Positions 39,741 through 50,690 of a stretch of DNA of 64,000 nucleotides are shown here, piece after piece. Within the stretch, counting starts at the first letter, position 1. Each line of letters begins with the position of its first letter. Below the pieces are notes generated by a model. That model was not told the DNA's origin. It saw nothing but the letters and a program-made list of their open reading frames with translations, and made no database searches. Made by a program: the position numbers and the translations under genes. Where the stretch lies: NCBI GenBank assembly GCA_020091685.1, contig CM034603.1, positions 19,238,715-19,302,714 of the forward strand, written 5' to 3'. This DNA comes from Lutjanus erythropterus. Lineage: Eukaryota; Chordata; Actinopteri; Lutjaniformes; Lutjanidae.

Positions 39741-41518
39741 CTTACAGTATCATTTTCATCACCTTGGCAGAAATAGGCTTCCATTAATAGATATATATTT
39801 GACAGGTAAATACAAGGAGTTTTTTCAAAGTGTGGCCTTGGAGGACAGAGTTATGTTTCCAGAAGTATTGGGACCTTGTGTGTGAAACTGCCAGCCTCCG
39901 GAGATCCACACCTATCCCTGAGTTAATCATCAACCACATGTGCTCGGAAGTCATACGAGGAAACATTGGCGGTCTGCTTATAGAACATGGGAAAGCAGGC
40001 ATAGTGGCAGAGGTTAGTGACAAACGCAGGTTCACACAGACTCGCTTGACTGAAAGAACAATGAGGTTCGCACATGATTCATCCCGCGCCTCTTCCTAGA
40101 CGCCAGTATGCTACACTTCTCCACCACAGGAAAAGATGCTGCCGTGTGTCAGGGCCGAGTGGGACATCCACCACTGGGCCCACTTCCCCTTCCCAGTGCG
40201 TCTGCAAGGCTCGAGGTGTACGGCTCCAAAGAAAGATTTCTTCCTGCTGACATTTACAGTGTTTTCAAAGACAATACTTTGAGTTTTGAGGCAGAGCTTG
40301 ATGGATGCACAGCCTCTCTGAGGTTAATGGACACTCACATTTATAGTAACGGCGCTGTGGACTGTGCGTGGCCTCCAGCCAAGTCCAGGAGGCCGGTTTT
40401 CAAACATGTAAGCACTCTTCCACTCTCATGCACCTAATTGAAGCCTGGAAAGTAAATGTGCTATGACAGCGACTCTGCATCACAATACATTCCAGCAGCT
40501 CCCCCAAATAGTCACATGGCCCCTTTTCATCCCCAACAGGAGCACAAATAAACGGCGGCGGGGGGAAACACTAAGAGGGGCTCTTCGCTCACACTTATGC
40601 CTTGGAAGTGATCTGAGCAACCACCTTCTCTGAAGCGCTCAGTAAACTTGCTCTTGTTAAAACATGCCCAATCCTTTCCCTGCCAGAGAGCTGTTAATCC
40701 TGACAAGGCTGTGTGCCCCTAATTCCCTGGAAAGCTGGAACCTGCCGTTTGTTGATGTGTTGTGTAGCTATGAGCACTGGAGGCCACAAGTTAAAGCATT
40801 CGCCCTTTTCTTTTAGAGCCACGAGAAAAAAAAAATACATGTCAAACATGTGTCTGCAAGTCCTCATGTGTCGAGGAAACTGAAATCGAAGTGTGCTATA
40901 AAACAGTAGCAACTGGATTTCTGGGGCCACATTACAGAAACTTCCCTTCCTAAGTCTTAAATTAAGAGAGGATGAGTCTAGATTTTTCCCAATATGGTAT
41001 TACGGAAGCAAATCCTAACCTGTCTCATATACTCAATCCTACATAGGAACTTTTAGAAACTTTTATTACTGAAACATAGGTCTACACTGAAACATACAAA
41101 AAATGCATTATGGGCACTTACCTTCAAGACAGATGAGACAATGCTTCATCATGTTATACCTAACAAAGTCAAATCTCAATTACATTTAGACTTAAGTTTT
41201 ATTGACGTAATACCGAGCTTTCTTAGTCGCTGTCTGCCCTTGACTTTTAGGTTGTTGTTGTCGTATTGCATTTTGATATATTTATGCTGTTGTAGTGTCC
41301 AGTGCTTGCTTATTTTCCTGAAAAACCTATGTATCTTGTGTACTGTTGTTTTCATACTACTATACATAGAGTTACACATTGCAGTGCAATGCAATACACA
41401 TTGCATACTACTATACTATACTACATACATATACTAGGGTTTCAGACATACTAAAAAAAATCTCACAGACAGTTTTAGTGTGCAACACAGCATAATTAGC
41501 TCACACTCCTATCAGTCA

Positions 41519-41617
41519 CTGTTAACTAACACTACTGTACTGTTAGCAAACATTACTATTAGCTACTGTTTGCAAACCCTCCCATTAGTTGCTGTTAGCG
41601 AACACCACCATTAGCTA
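41519..41617. repeat. 26-bp tandem minisatellite, about four units
   Basis: Units start at 41519 (shortened), 41540, 41566 and 41592, pattern CTGTTAGC-AACA-TACCATTAGCTA with substitutions. Confidence 0.7.
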
Positions 41618-42571
41618 TCATTAGCTAGTTAATAAGTTAACTATTACAGGTGGAAAAGTTAAAGTTAAGGCAGCTTAACAGTTATCCTAAAGTTAGGACA
41701 GTTTATTTAAGATTTTGTGAGGTTAGGATGCTTGTGTAAAACACTTTTCTTATTTTAAGTTAGAATAGAAACATTGATTCAAGAACTGTTCATCTGTAAT
41801 GGATTTTTTTTTTCCCTAAATCGGGCCCTAACCCTAATTACCATGGTTCTCAAACAGTTAAGATAGGATCTGCAAGTTAGGAAGGTTCTTTATTACAGCC
41901 CCTGAAGCAGGACTCCCAGGTCTGTGTGACAAAACCAGCCGCATGTTATATCAAAACCAGCCCAAAGCCAGTAAACCTGCAACTGAAATATGGATTTTAA
42001 CATATATTACTATATTATAAATGTAATTTGCATCCAAAACAGGTCTTCTTAACCCATGACAACAGTTCAAAAGAAGCCAAATTCCAGGGGAAAAAAAGTG
42101 AACCTGCCAACCCTGCCTGAAGCCCACATGCTACAGTTTGTACAGTAGTTGGTGATTATGGGTGCTCATTAAGAGACCCCATTGTGCTGATGAGTCCATC
42201 GTAACTAAATCCACTTCAGTGCACAGTGCTATTAGAGGGCTCGTCAGGAAACAATGGGCATGGATTACAGTTAAGAGTCTTATTATTATCTCCTCTATCC
42301 GAGGTTAAGACCACAGAACACCTGCTGCTCCATGTGGACACTTTGCCTACATCATCATATTCCAGCAGCAGATAGAAGGGAACCCTGGTAGGGCCGTCTG
42401 TTCAGGCATGCACAGATTATTCGGTAAATGTGGAGGGAAATGTCCCATTAACGAGACAGTGGCTGACAAGTCCTCACTTCTCTAAGTGTTTAGGTTATCT
42501 AACTGACTCTCAAGAAAAGAGTGAAAGTGATCTGGAAAAACCATCAATCTCATGACGAGGGTCGTGTTCGA

Positions 42572-42618
42572 GGACAGTTCACCTCAAATCAAATTTTTGA
42601 TTTGAGGGTGAACTGTCC
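42572..42618. repeat. near-perfect hairpin, 22-bp stem, 2-base loop
   Basis: Left arm 42572-42593 (GGACAGTTCACC..) and right arm 42596-42618 (..GGTGAACTGTCC) pair throughout except for one extra base. The sequence continuing 'ctttaag' suggests the joined termini of a TTAAAGGGACAGTTCACC-type MITE. Confidence 0.7.
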
Positions 42619-45359
42619 CTTTAAGGCTCTGTTTGATTTAGTTCAAACAGAGTCAGGGTGCTGGTGTTATGCATGTTGACTCACTGGAAAGGTTCTTCTG
42701 CTACACTAAAAGGAATGGGACCTTATTTAGTATCATTGGTAACACCTGTGTTTACACTATTATTTCATATCAATATGGCTGCAGTGAAAAAGGTCTATTG
42801 ATGAATATATATGAAAATTAATGATTTCACTCTCAGATTTGATTGAGGAAAACTTTCAACAATCAACAGGTAACACTTCAAAAGGGAGTTAAATAAGAAC
42901 AGCTGCAATGGTACTGCTATTATTTACAACACAGCCACACAGGCATTTTCCCTGACATGTTTCTAGGTCTTGAGATTGGAAGGCGGCTTCACAGATTTCC
43001 CTGAAATCTGCAGGAAACGTTCCTGAACATTTAGGGGACAGACTGCATGTGTGAAAATGGTTTTACTTTAGAACAGGGGTCTGCAACGTCCAGCTGTGGA
43101 GCTGCATGTAGCTCTTGTGACCCTCTCTTTTAGCTCCCTGTGGCTTTGCCAAAACTAAAACTAAACATACAACACAAAACTACTAAAAAAATTCTTTGTC
43201 TTCAATTAAAAATAGCTACTTTGCAGGTCACAACTCTGTGACCTGTGAAGCTCCGTGATAATGAATCATTATTGTTCTTTTGGTGAGGATGAGTGTGCAA
43301 TATGCTACTCTATTGGATTGTTAAAAGATGAAAATGTTAAGCTTATACTAGAAAAGAGACATTCAAGGTTCTAGGAATGGAAACCATTTAATTTAAATTT
43401 TTTTTAAGACAGTAAAGTTTTGTGAACACCTTTTTCTCCCCTATATGTTATTACAAGAGCTGCGATCAAAAATAAAAACATATTGTTCTGATCCTGGAAT
43501 TATTTGGAACAAGGCCGGTTCTTGACTAGACTTTTCTACTGCCTCCATGTGGCCAGGGTTAGGGTTTAACCACAGGAAGTAAATGAGCTTATGTCTGTGC
43601 ATTAATAACCGTCGAGTATAAACAGTATACAGAGTGTAGGTGGAGGGAAGCACTAGAGCTGCAATAAAACTCTGGAGGACAGGATTACTAAACAAACAAC
43701 CATTAAAGTTTATAGCATTAAACAAAAGTCTAACCATTTGTGATGGGATCAAATGGAATTTAGCTGCCATTTAATTTAGACTTCCTGTTTTAAACACAAG
43801 ACTAAAAGAATTATTGGTTATTTGCAGATGAATACACCCTGATCACCCAAAATACCTTTGGTTTAAGATGAAACAAAACACAGTTCACACCCCACAACCC
43901 ACAGAGGCAAACGCAAACATTTCATTGTACAATAAACCTTTAATAAATAGTTTGTCATTAGTTTCCCATATTTACATAATAACCACCATTTACTTATGTT
44001 GCCATACTCATTTCTTGGCTAATTTTAGGCACACAGAGAGGGGGTTCAGGCCACAAACCACATCGTACTAAAAACAGGAGTGGCTAGCAGGTAAGTCTTG
44101 AGAAATATATAATAATAATTGCACCATACAACCAAATAGACCAAGAGGTGGCCGTCTCCTTGAGCAATAAATATATACATTTGCTGTACGTACAGGTGAT
44201 TTTTGTACATTTACAGTCGTCTTGCTTGGAAGCTGTACGAGTGCACGTGGGGCTGGTGCAGAATCTTACCAATTTAAGTAGGATCTGAATTTATGGGTTG
44301 ACCAATGTGTTGGTCCAATAAATGATAAATAAAAAAAAAAGAAAAAAGGAAAACAAAAACAAAAATATGATATTCATAGATTAAATCAACACCAATGGCC
44401 TCCTGTCTGGTAACACCCCCTCTGAAATAATAATAAAAACTATGACAGTCAAAATGTTGAGGGAATAGCGTGGTCAACATGTACAGCTTGGCTTGGAACA
44501 TTCAGTGACTTTTTGTTATGATCTACTGAGAAATCTGGGAAAAATAAGCTTATCAAATGTAACTCACAACGCTTGAAATGCTTGTTATCAAATGAAGACC
44601 GAGACTGAAAAAAAACAAACAGATGGACATTCGATGATTTTACCATCTAGCCACGATGTTGAGAAGATTCCTAAAAATGACTGGATGAAGTTTTAAAAAG
44701 CTATTTAAAAAAAAAAAAAGATAGCAGTAAAACTTAAATCTTCAGTCAGAGAAATTAAGACAAGAGGAAACAAAACAAACAAACAAAACATATTCAAAAT
44801 CACTCAAGTGCACAAGCACACATACAGTATGAAAAAGCAAACCAAAAAAAATTTGGCACAAAATATGACATACATTTCTCTTCAGATAGATGTTAAACAG
44901 CATGAAACCCACCATTAGTCACTATTCCTTATTATCACGTTGTAATTTGGCTACTGAAATGCACTTGAGGCATTTAGAAATTAACTGTTAAAAATTACAA
45001 CAAGGATCATTTACCAGTCTCTGACACAGTGTGAACAAAGGGAACACAGTTTCACTGGTGTGAAGCACCAGGACCAGGCGCAGTCAATGTGCTGCAGTTT
45101 CAGACCTGCAGTTTTTGGTCAACCTGCGCCACCTACTGGCAAGAAAAGAAACAGCAGCAGTTCAAAACCTGCAGGTAGGCATGCTGATGTGCTCCATCTA
45201 CAGGCAAGAAAAATAACAGATGCTGCTTTTTGGACACTTACAGGCCCCTTCTTCCAAGTGTGCATATTTGAGATTCTACAATTTGTTCTATTTTATTGAA
45301 TTTATTAAGTGAATCATATTTACTAATGAATTCTGGGACAACTACAGAGTTCCCAATAA

Positions 45360-45596
45360 AGCTGCAACGATTAGTAAAGTGATTCCAGCCTCCTAAATGT
45401 GAATGCTTTCTAGTTTATTTAGTCCTTTCTGACAGTAAACAAAATATCTTTGAGTTGTGGGCAAAAAAGACATTTAAGGACATAATCTTGGGCTTTGGGA
45501 AATGCTGATCACATTTTTTTTCACCATTTTCTGACATTTTATGGACGAAAGAACAGATACAGTGAAAGTAATGGTTAGTTAGTTGCAGCCAAAGTT
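45360..45596. repeat. TAGGGCTGCAAC-family MITE, internally deleted
   Basis: From AGCTGCAACGATTAGTAAAG to GTTAGTTGCAGCC; about 237 bp, shorter than the full family length. Confidence 0.6.
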
Positions 45597-45699
45597 CACA
45601 GTGCTCTCAATGTCATCACGTCACCTCTGACCATCAAGCACTGTCCTGGTTATTGGGTATTTAATGTGATTTAATATCCACTGGAGGATATAATGTAGA

Positions 45700-46013
45700 G
45701 CTACAATGATTAGTCAATCAATCATCAAAATAGTTTACTTTGGTTGAATTAATTGATTCATTGTTTCAATAATTTTTCAAGCAAAAATGTCAAACATTTG
45801 TAATTTACAGCTTCTCAAATGTGGGTATTTGCTGCTTTTCTTGCAATTCATGAGTGTTGTTGTTGACTGTTGGTTGGAAAAGAGAGCAATTTGAAGACGT
45901 CGCTTTAGGAAATTTTAACGAGCATGTTTGACATTTTATAGGCTCAACGATTGATAGGAACAACAATTAGCTGATTGACCAATTATGAAGATACTTGTTT
46001 GCTGCAGCCCTAG
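45700..46013. repeat. TAGGGCTGCAAC-family MITE copy
   Basis: From TAGAGCTACAATGATTAGTC to TGCTGCAGCCCTAG, about 314 bp. Lies just beyond the presumed mfsd14a 3' end. Confidence 0.65.
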
Positions 46014-46358
46014 CCTGATTAAAACTGTAATTTTAATTTCTTCTGTATCATCTATGGCTTCATTTTATGGGTACTTATTTTCTCTGTTTTGATAATCAGC
46101 ATTGGTTCAACAGGATGGGAGCACTTATTTATATGTTTTTATGAATTAATAAATTTAATTTCAAACCTTGAGTGGCACTTAATGATGCAATTTTCACTTT
46201 CTTGGACCTGATAGGTTTGTGGAAAAAGTGAAACCTTAAAACACTCAGCTTTTAAAGGGAACAACTGGCTAAAATTGCAGCAGCTTTTACCTTCCTCGCC
46301 TGTAGGGGGCAACAGAGTTTTTTTCATCTACAAGTCTGAATTACCGTTCAAACTACCG

Positions 46359-46364
46359 TTTATT
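46359..46364 (-). terminator. candidate polyadenylation signal AATAAA for mfsd14a
   Basis: The first AATAAA (plus-strand tttatt) I found downstream of the stop codon, about 1.66 kb away. Other copies follow at about 45.29-45.31 kb. Choice of site is inference. Confidence 0.25.
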
Positions 46365-48027
46365 TGTTTTTGTTTTTTTTTAAGTTTTAGGTGGCACAGG
46401 TTCGAAATATATAGCTGTTGGGAGAAGTTTGCCTTCTAGGCTTTCTGCAAGAAAGATCTTAGGTAGGTTCGATGGAAAAAAAAAATACGGTTTGGGTTAA
46501 AATTGCAAGATTTCAGCCAGAAAGGGATTTCTCACAGAAAGCCCTGAATACTATCTTACTTATCTAACAGCTCCCACTTGTGGAGAATCTGCAGCCTGTT
46601 TAAACGAGAGAAGCCAGTTCCATGAGGTGCTTCACATCTACGTTTCCTACCGTCTGTTGTTATCGTTTGAGAAATGTGCAGTGCCTGTTAATAACCGTCT
46701 GTCTGGAAGCTTAAATGTCAACTCAGTGAAACTGTGACATAAATCTTGATCCACCACATTACATCACGCTTTACTTTGAATTATCTACTGCAGCAGCACG
46801 AGTGATATTCTGTTTAACCTAATGATATTAATTCAAAGACTCCGTATTAACAGTCAGTGGCGACACCGACACGCTGATAGCAACGCTCTAGCTCTGAATG
46901 GTCCAGAGGCTTTCAAAATAAAACTATGGTTGTGTAAGCCTTAACCCTGATGGTGATAAATGTCAAGAAACAACGCAACAGGAAGGGCTTGAAAACAAAG
47001 GGAATAAAAAGAGTGTAACGGCTCCGATGGGAGCGATAGCGTAAGATTACAGAGCCTTTCTCAGACCTCAGTCTTCATACAGGTTACGTAATTAATATAT
47101 ATATATGTACATATATATATTAAGTCACTTCGAGGCAACATTTGTTTCTTGAATAAGAACTTGAAGCACAACTAGCCTTCAGTTTGAACAGAGAAAAATA
47201 TACAACCCAAACTGTACTACTAATCTAGAGAATGGCAAGTAAACATTGAAAAACAGTTTCAGCTAATAAAGTGGTCTCTCTTGCACACTTCTCTCTATGA
47301 GAAGTGTAAAGTGTGGTTTTCTGAAGCTTTTTATATCTGAACTGATTGACCCATCCTGACCTAGATTAGGCAGCGCCTCTCCACTGGTCTGCAGAGACTC
47401 TTTTCACAGGTTTACAGTTGCTGTGCTTCCCTGCTGAGCACACAGAGGAAGAACTGTGTTCCCTTCTTGGATGCTTTAACAGAGCATCTGGACAGATGTT
47501 AGCTCGTGAAAGACCATTAGACAAGTGCTCAACTAACTGTTTGTAACACTCGGGACAAACAGACACAGTTGCCACTTCACTGGCTACAGAGGAATATGAA
47601 GAGTCACACAGGGATTTAGTAACATTTGAGATAAACGCCACTCGCACTCTTAAACCAAATCACTTCTGTTCTGTTTTGGGGGGGCCAAGCTGTTGTATAC
47701 TCCACTCTGTTACTGCTTTATAGAAATTAAGAGTCCAGCTCAGCCACACACCTTTCCACTGCAGCCCGAAAATACTCAACACACTCTCTTCATACAGGGC
47801 CTTCTTCAGAGAGTCCTCACAAGACCCTGCTTTACAAAAGAAAAGGGCTGCTAAGGAAGGAGTGCCCACTCTTGTGCTGTGGACACACACACCTCTTCCT
47901 GGCAATTGAGTCTGATGTGTGCCTGAGGTGAGAGTGTGTCCATGTGGTCAAATGTGTGTATCAGTCCAAGTGTGCGGGGGGGTTTTCTCAGGTTGGAGCG
48001 AGGGTGTCTGCCCCCCTTTAGCTGAGG
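46359..48027 (-). other. probable mfsd14a 3'UTR
   Basis: Downstream of the stop codon on the minus strand. No transposon of the surrounding kinds is evident until about 46.0 kb, consistent with transcribed, constrained sequence. It includes a palindromic TA stretch at 47093-47121 and a G7 run near 47679-47685. Open frames at 47366-47647 and 47660-47905 (minus) look like chance ORFs. The end point is inferred from the first AATAAA. Confidence 0.4.
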
Positions 48028-48240
48028 TTATACACTGCTGTCCTCCAGCAGTGGCTCCTTGCCCTCGGCCCCGCTGCCTTGAGGGCTGTGGGAGTGACTC
48101 TGTGCCCCGTTGCTGTGCTTCTTGTAGGCGCCAGGCCTCATGCCGGGCCCCGTGTGCTCTGGGATAAACAGGGCCACCAGCAGGGACAGCAGCACCGAGC
48201 ATGCTCCGAACAGGAAGGGAGGACCTGGGATGATGGCACT
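48028..48240 (-). CDS. mfsd14a: mfsd14a last coding exon: TM12 and C-terminal tail
   Basis: 213 nt including TAA at 48030-48028; acceptor ATGTTTCAG, phase 0. It encodes SAIIPGPPFLFGACSVLLSL, LVALFIPEH, then a hydrophilic His/Ser/Gly-rich tail ending KEPLLEDSSV. IPGPPFLFGAC and the EPLL-(E/Q)D tail are conserved in the family. The tail's dileucine next to acidic residues resembles an endosomal sorting signal but does not fit the strict DExxxLL spacing. Confidence 0.96.
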   Translation of the reverse strand, partial: SAIIPGPPFLFGACSVLLSLLVALFIPEHTGPGMRPGAYKKHSNGAQSHSHSPQGSGAEGKEPLLEDSSV

Positions 48241-50642
48241 CTGAAACATGACAGAAAAAGGAAATGTAAGAGGGAATGAAGGGAAAATAATGCTAAATAC
48301 ACATGTTCTCTCTACATGAAAAAAAAACAATATACTTCTGGTAATTTGTCCCAAAAGCCTACAAAAGGAGGACTTGTGTCTTTTTTCAATCTAGTGAAGT
48401 TGGAAAAAATTAGAACCTCCAGAGTTAAACAAGTGGCTGGAAACGGTAAAGGCTATAGATTATTTGTATTATGTAACTTAAAAAGCAATCGATCGTTCAG
48501 GCTCACCTCGTCAGTGGGGTTGGCCATGTTGGATTTGGCACCTTTGTCGTTGCCATCCGTGTCGGTCAGCTCCACATGGAACAAGTAGAAGACGAAACCA
48601 TAGAGAGCAGGGCCCAAGCCGTTACAGAGGCCCCGAATCCCAGTAATCATCCCCTGGACGACACCTGTAGGCAAACAGATAAAAATATTCTATAAACAAC
48701 ACTGTGAGGAACAATTCTGATTGATGCTACATTTCAGTGGTCAGTGAAAATGAGAATTACTGTCATTTCTCTAAGTTTTCAAACCTTGAAAACACTACAT
48801 TAAAAATCAAGTGTTTTAAATTATTTCCAACAGCCGTAAGAACCCTGTTAACGAATAGACCAAAGGTGATAGATGTTCACAGTTGAGAAATTTACCTTGT
48901 TGGTCGGGGTCTGCATTACGGGATACAATGGCGCTGATGGCGGGGAAAGTGATGCTGGACATGGCTGCAACAGCTCCAGCAGCCCACATCATCCTATAAC
49001 CAACAACACATGAATGTTAAGCATACAAACAGAATTCTATTTAACCTTTCAAAAAGTGGATCTATGCATGTCCTTAGAGGCGAGTTAAAGGTTGTAGTGT
49101 GCTTAAAACCTTACAGGTAACTGTAACCAAACTGCAACTACAAAACAAGCAGTGCCTGAGACTTACATGTCCAAAATGTCAAAGCTTTTTGTCATAGATG
49201 TTCTTCCTACCCCACTGATGACAAACTAAAACCATGACAATGATGACCTGTTGATGATTGCTTTAGAGTTCTGGTAATTTCCTAGTAATCCCAAAGGTAG
49301 AGACATCAGATGTAATGGATGTGTTTATTTTTCGCAATCATGGAAAGGACTCCTTAATATATAATGAGGCCAACCTGACCTTTATTTAATTTAATTTTCT
49401 GGGTATTGACCAAAGCAGAGAGGAGCAACAAGGAGACGTGTTGTGAATGTTTTTCTTTCAGAATCAATAGATATTATTGTTCCTCCGCCTTTCTCCTCCA
49501 GGCCAAAACAACAAGAGAAATGGGTAAAGTTTGTTATGATCTCACCTCCAGAAGTGAGACTCATACTTGTGTATGTGGGTGGTCGTTGCACCTTTCTTTG
49601 TATTTACAGGTTTCAAGTGACTGAACGTGCAAAAACATGTGTTGTACAAATGCATTTGCTTTCAAAAATCACGTTTTGAAAGGACCTGAATCTCAAACTG
49701 CAATTTTCAAGACAATTAAGTATCTGTTCAGATGTTGGTAACTGCTCACAAGAAATCAGTTTAATCTTTCAAATTATAACACTATTTTGTTTCCTTTAGA
49801 GAGTCCCAGTCACCAGATTACAGTCTCACCACCTAGCTGGTATATGTGGTAATGAGAAAGGCTATGCTGCCCCCTGGTGGTCTCTCAGCCTACAACAACG
49901 GTGGACAAAAACAAGGAATTCCACACACGTACAGTACATTGGACACTGCTTATGCAACTCAATGGTATTCTGTACTTGTCCCTTACAAATAAATTAATAT
50001 ACTAATCTTAACTTAAGTAAAAAAAACATGACAATTAAGCCTGTATGTGTGCAGTGTTAAGAGGGGCATTGGACCTGAAACACAGAGTGTTGGGAATCAT
50101 TTAGATTTTATAGATTCTGGTTGCTACCCGACTGCTTCAGATCCCTGGAATTTTATCTGAGTAATAAAACAAATCAAAATATACCGCAAGTGCATTTTCA
50201 GGAGCCTTGACCTCCACAAACAGTATTACATGTTTTATTGGACTTGAAAGGTTAAATGAAAAGGGAAAAACAAATATTCTATCATGCAAGTTCGACTTTT
50301 GCTGTTTTACTGGGGTTGATTGAGCCACCATTAACAGATTCAGAGGATTTATGACTATGACTGTGGTTTTGCACTGTGCTGCAGGAAATGCTTAGTCATC
50401 TTCTTTCCTTGCCTGAATTATAACCACTGAGTGATTACATTTCACTGTATTACAACTATCTGTTGAGAAGCTTGGCCGTTGAGCTCCATGGATACATGAA
50501 TAACAAGTGATGCAGATGGAAGCATGGATGGTCCAAACTCTTCTTTCAAGACTCGATAAGTGAACTGAAAAACTCACTTCTTAATAAATCTCTTGTTCTT
50601 CGTGTGTGTGGTCTCTGGCCTTTTGAATGAATGTAATGGTAA

Positions 50643-50690
<48 letters not shown>

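Larger units (their letters stand above)
28101..46358. other. intergenic region between insr (5' end) and mfsd14a (3' end)
   Basis: About 18 kb with no gene I can support. It holds the composite transposon at 28815-30250, a further MITE at 30345-30612, a TCTCGCGATA site with a micro-ORF at 35454-35660, a hairpin at 42572-42618, minisatellites at 39321-39740 and 41519-41617, simple repeats (AAAC near 34957-34978; TA/TG near 36900-36935), and MITEs at 45360-45596 and 45700-46013. Apparently repeat-free, moderately GC-rich blocks at about 33.9-34.5, 35.4-36.2, 39.8-40.9 and 42.1-42.5 kb are candidates for conserved non-coding DNA, which only alignment could show. Confidence 0.7.

Noticed and set aside
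41824-41838. CCCTAACCCTAA, telomere-like text
   Set aside because: Only two units; not an interstitial telomeric array.
47366-47905. Two minus-strand frames downstream of the mfsd14a stop codon
   Set aside because: Located in the probable 3'UTR, no splice acceptor linking them to the CDS and no known domain.
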